In this document: in pieces, positions 63,101-64,000 of the stretch
Layout of the letters: each line of letters starts with the position of its first letter
How positions within the stretch are numbered: the first letter of the stretch is position 1
NCBI RefSeq assembly: GCF_039540405.1
Contig: NZ_BAABEY010000026.1
Span: forward strand, 62,001-126,000
Direction: 5' to 3'
From: Ravibacter arvi
Lineage (GTDB): Bacteria > Bacteroidota > Bacteroidia > Cytophagales > Spirosomataceae
Length of the DNA stretch: 64,000 nt
The notes under the pieces: model-generated
The model's input: only the letters and a program-made list of their open reading frames with translations
The model's database searches: none
Told to the model about the DNA's origin: nothing
Position numbers and translations under genes: made by a program

Positions 63101-63655
63101 GTCCCTGTCGGGAACACTGACCACGAATTTCCCGGTGACGTCGGTCGTGGTTCCCTGCTGCGTACCCTTCACCAGCACGCTTACGCCGGGCAGGCCTTCG
63201 CCTTTGTCATCTGTTACCGTACCCTGGATCCGGATGTCGGTCGCTTCTTCAGCGGGAACAATCATCTCCGTTGAAACCTGCCCGGTTGCCGGTTCGTCGG
63301 CGGTCAGCACAACCTGGTTTCCAATAACCCTGTATTTTATATGCAGGGGCGTAAGGAGGTGATCAAGTACATCTAAAAGCTTGTCATTCCTGTAGTTTAC
63401 CGTCGCCCGCAGTTCTTCTGAGATCAGCCTGGTCCGGTAGGTAAACCTGATATTTGCCTGCCTCTCGATGCGAACCAGTATCTCCGCTACTTTTCGGTTT
63501 TCCAGTTGAAGGTTTATCCTGCGGTTGAGCAGATCCTGGGCATCTGCTTCCTTCGCCAGAGCCATCCCGACAAAGGAAATTGCCATGAAAACCTGTATCA
63601 GCGATACTCTCATGAAGCTACATAAGATTTTTTGTAAATCTGGATCTTTTTTCAT
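60128..63655 (-). CDS. SusC/RagA TonB-dependent receptor with STN domain (PUL 3, first pair)
   Basis: 1175 residues. A signal sequence (IQVFMAISFVGMALAKEADA) is followed by an STN domain (about residues 47-115, RKVAEILVRIERQANIRFTY), a beta domain (GTVTDDKGEGLPGVSVLVKG), a TonB-box-like ILDEVVVVGFGTQ, a plug with VETISVLKDASATAVFGVKG, and the barrel. The STN domain pairs with the FecR gene at the right edge of the window. This is the signalling transporter of PUL 3. Confidence 0.95.
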   Translation of the reverse strand: MKKDPDLQKILCSFMRVSLIQVFMAISFVGMALAKEADAQDLLNRRINLQLENRKVAEILVRIERQANIRFTYRTRLISEELRATVNYRNDKLLDVLDHLLTPLHIKYRVIGNQVVLTADEPATGQVSTEMIVPAEEATDIRIQGTVTDDKGEGLPGVSVLVKGTQQGTTTDVTGKFVVSVPDRDAVLVFSFVGYLSQEIVVGNRSSLSISLKVDEKILDEVVVVGFGTQKKQSVVGSIVQASQEDLKRAGNVTDLRQALTGQLPGLTTITSSGEPGGTLTNGGGSATSIFIRGRNTWNGGQPLILIDGVERDMSNIDVSEVETISVLKDASATAVFGVKGANGVILITTKRGSESRPQLSFNYSATALSVSRLPEKLDSYEAIMLRNEMIEREGLLSPVSWGDYVPYEVALRYKKPQSDINAILYPNVDWEKAMFKDVSWSQRANLNLSGGTSFVKYFGSLSYLNEGDMFRKYDNHKGYDPSYGFNRFNFRSNLDFKLTKTTNLRVNLSGLFSQKSTNYSYNNESSGNNLLAWAAAYRFPPDVIIPQYPDGSWGQSYALPPEALQNPVALIYNTGVWQQRSVELRADFALEQKLDFITKGLSYTGSLFYDNGMQTRGGIGDQNHARPEGNLPGKIVYPSRYLGGDQNPGEYTETTPVTAANAFDWVVNPWFINAEATYTAATLRRLMHQHQVNYARDFGIHHLGAMALFKREQFARGSMFPSYREDWVFRTTYDYDTRYLFEFNGAYNGSEKFGPGYRFDFFPSFAAGWYASNEKFFKVEWINRLKFRYSSGVVGDDAGGARWAYQSQYQYGGQGINSALLNADPTQRSPYNFYKEQIVGNPSIRWEKARKTNYGAEIGLFKDLVSINFDYFTENRTDIIINGTSRAISSYFGATPPAANLGQVRSKGYEVELRLNKGFSNGLHLWSMFSLTHTENKIINRDDPVLQATYLKQAGYQIEQVRSQVRTGFYNNWDEVFASTQQQTNDLSKLPGYYNIADFNGDGVITGNEDTVPFGYSEVPMNSYNASIGGDYKGFSVTLQFYGVNNVSRNIPLSNFYMYQNTLFAHTRDHWSKDNQNASSFIPRWKSQGQFIGDYFIYDGSYLRLKTAEVAYTFQKPVLSRLGMSNLRLFVNGNNLWFWSRLPDDREAAMSGGDASAGAYPTPKRINIGIDLTF

Positions 63656-63746
63656 TGATTTGATCAGTTCTTGTTTTCAGCAAAAGCAATAACTATCCCT
63701 CTATCCGAATAACGGATATTCTTATACGTTTAAGGGTGGAGAGTAA

Positions 63747-63780
63747 GAAACCGGGATACGCTGCAACCGTTCCCGGTTTC
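63747..63780. terminator. Hairpin in the FecR-SusC gap (PUL 3)
   Basis: A perfect 10-bp stem (GAAACCGGGA / TCCCGGTTTC, loop of 14) lies between the FecR stop (63874) and the SusC start (63655). It is in the same position as the hairpin in PUL 2. The rest of the 218-bp gap has no gene. Confidence 0.55.
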
Positions 63781-63873
63781 GTTATAATTAAGTAGTTCGT
63801 TTAAATCATAGGCAGTTGTATTGGGTTTTACAATGTTCGGACAGGCGGCTGTTCGATCGGGGGTAGTGGCTGC

Positions 63874-64000
63874 TCAGCGGCATTTTCTGCCGCTGATGAC
63901 TACCTGGGCATCTACAACTTTATAGGAAGCGTCGATCGCTTCGCAAAGCACGTCCAACTTTTCAAAAAGGCTTATGTCGCCGTCCAGCGTGCTCGTCAGA
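63874..64000 (-). CDS. FecR-type anti-sigma factor, 3' end only
   Basis: The frame is open from the window edge to TGA 63874-63876 and encodes about 41 residues. The stretch GDISLFEKLDVLCEAIDASY followed by KVVDAQVVISGRKCR has the pattern of the C-terminal DUF4974 domain of FecR proteins. Position directly upstream of an STN-containing SusC supports this. The C-terminal KCR ending is unusual. The rest of the gene and its sigma factor should lie beyond the window. Confidence 0.7.
   Translation of the reverse strand, partial: LTSTLDGDISLFEKLDVLCEAIDASYKVVDAQVVISGRKCR

Overview
The window looks like a chromosomal segment of a Bacteroidota bacterium, probably a Cytophagales member close to Dyadobacter or other Spirosomataceae. 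That family-level placement is inference. The sequence basis is four complete SusC/SusD pairs, three complete ECF sigma factors, FecR anti-sigma factors with STN-domain SusC receptors, Bacteroidota-type families (DUF5009, WbsX, DUF1735, a DUF6520-like protein) and almost no Shine-Dalgarno sequences.

Left edge (1-2760, + strand): the 3' part of an acyl-CoA-dehydrogenase-like gene, a scar where the tail of an IS3-type transposase abuts the tail of a type I restriction subunit (hsdR), and an orphan lipoprotein. PUL 1 (2913-16975, - strand): ECF sigma, FecR, SusC, SusD, a transglutaminase-like lipoprotein, a double alpha/beta hydrolase, a GH109-like Gfo/Idh/MocA protein, a NagA-like deacetylase with a lipoprotein signal, and a DUF5009 membrane protein. 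It reads as one operon for importing and dismantling an N-acetylhexosamine-containing glycan or glycopeptide.

Middle (17-30 kb): a hairpin repeat, two ferritin-like proteins divergent from an ECF sigma/anti-sigma pair, a two-gene unit that together resembles the violacein enzyme VioB, a SnoaL-like protein, a broken hybrid two-component gene, a two-repeat PepSY-like lipoprotein, a 173-bp tandem repeat array, a double beta-propeller protein and a DEAD-box helicase. PUL 2 (30110-39221, + strand): sigma, FecR, SusC, SusD, an IPT/TIG lipoprotein and an unrecognised secreted protein. Then rlmF (- strand) and a nikR fragment.

The most notable region is 40.9-48.6 kb (+ strand): a full-length lanthipeptide dehydratase (LanB), a LytTR response regulator with its LytS-like kinase, and a 48-residue Ser/Thr-rich precursor peptide with a single cysteine, too short for standard ORF calling. 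These are followed by a MauE/DoxX membrane protein, a small exported cysteine-containing protein and a membrane-anchored putative propeller. Direct repeats of TTSGTAT spaced 20-21 bp lie upstream of both lanB and the precursor gene and are candidate LytTR operators. No lanC or transporter is visible.

PUL 3 (48642 to the right edge, - strand): the 3' end of a FecR gene at the edge, two consecutive SusC/SusD pairs, a DUF1735-type lipoprotein, a WbsX/GH99-like protein, a metallophosphoesterase and an endonuclease/exonuclease/phosphatase-family protein. Most of its intercistronic gaps carry members of one short repeat family. No tRNA, rRNA, CRISPR array or intact mobile element was seen.
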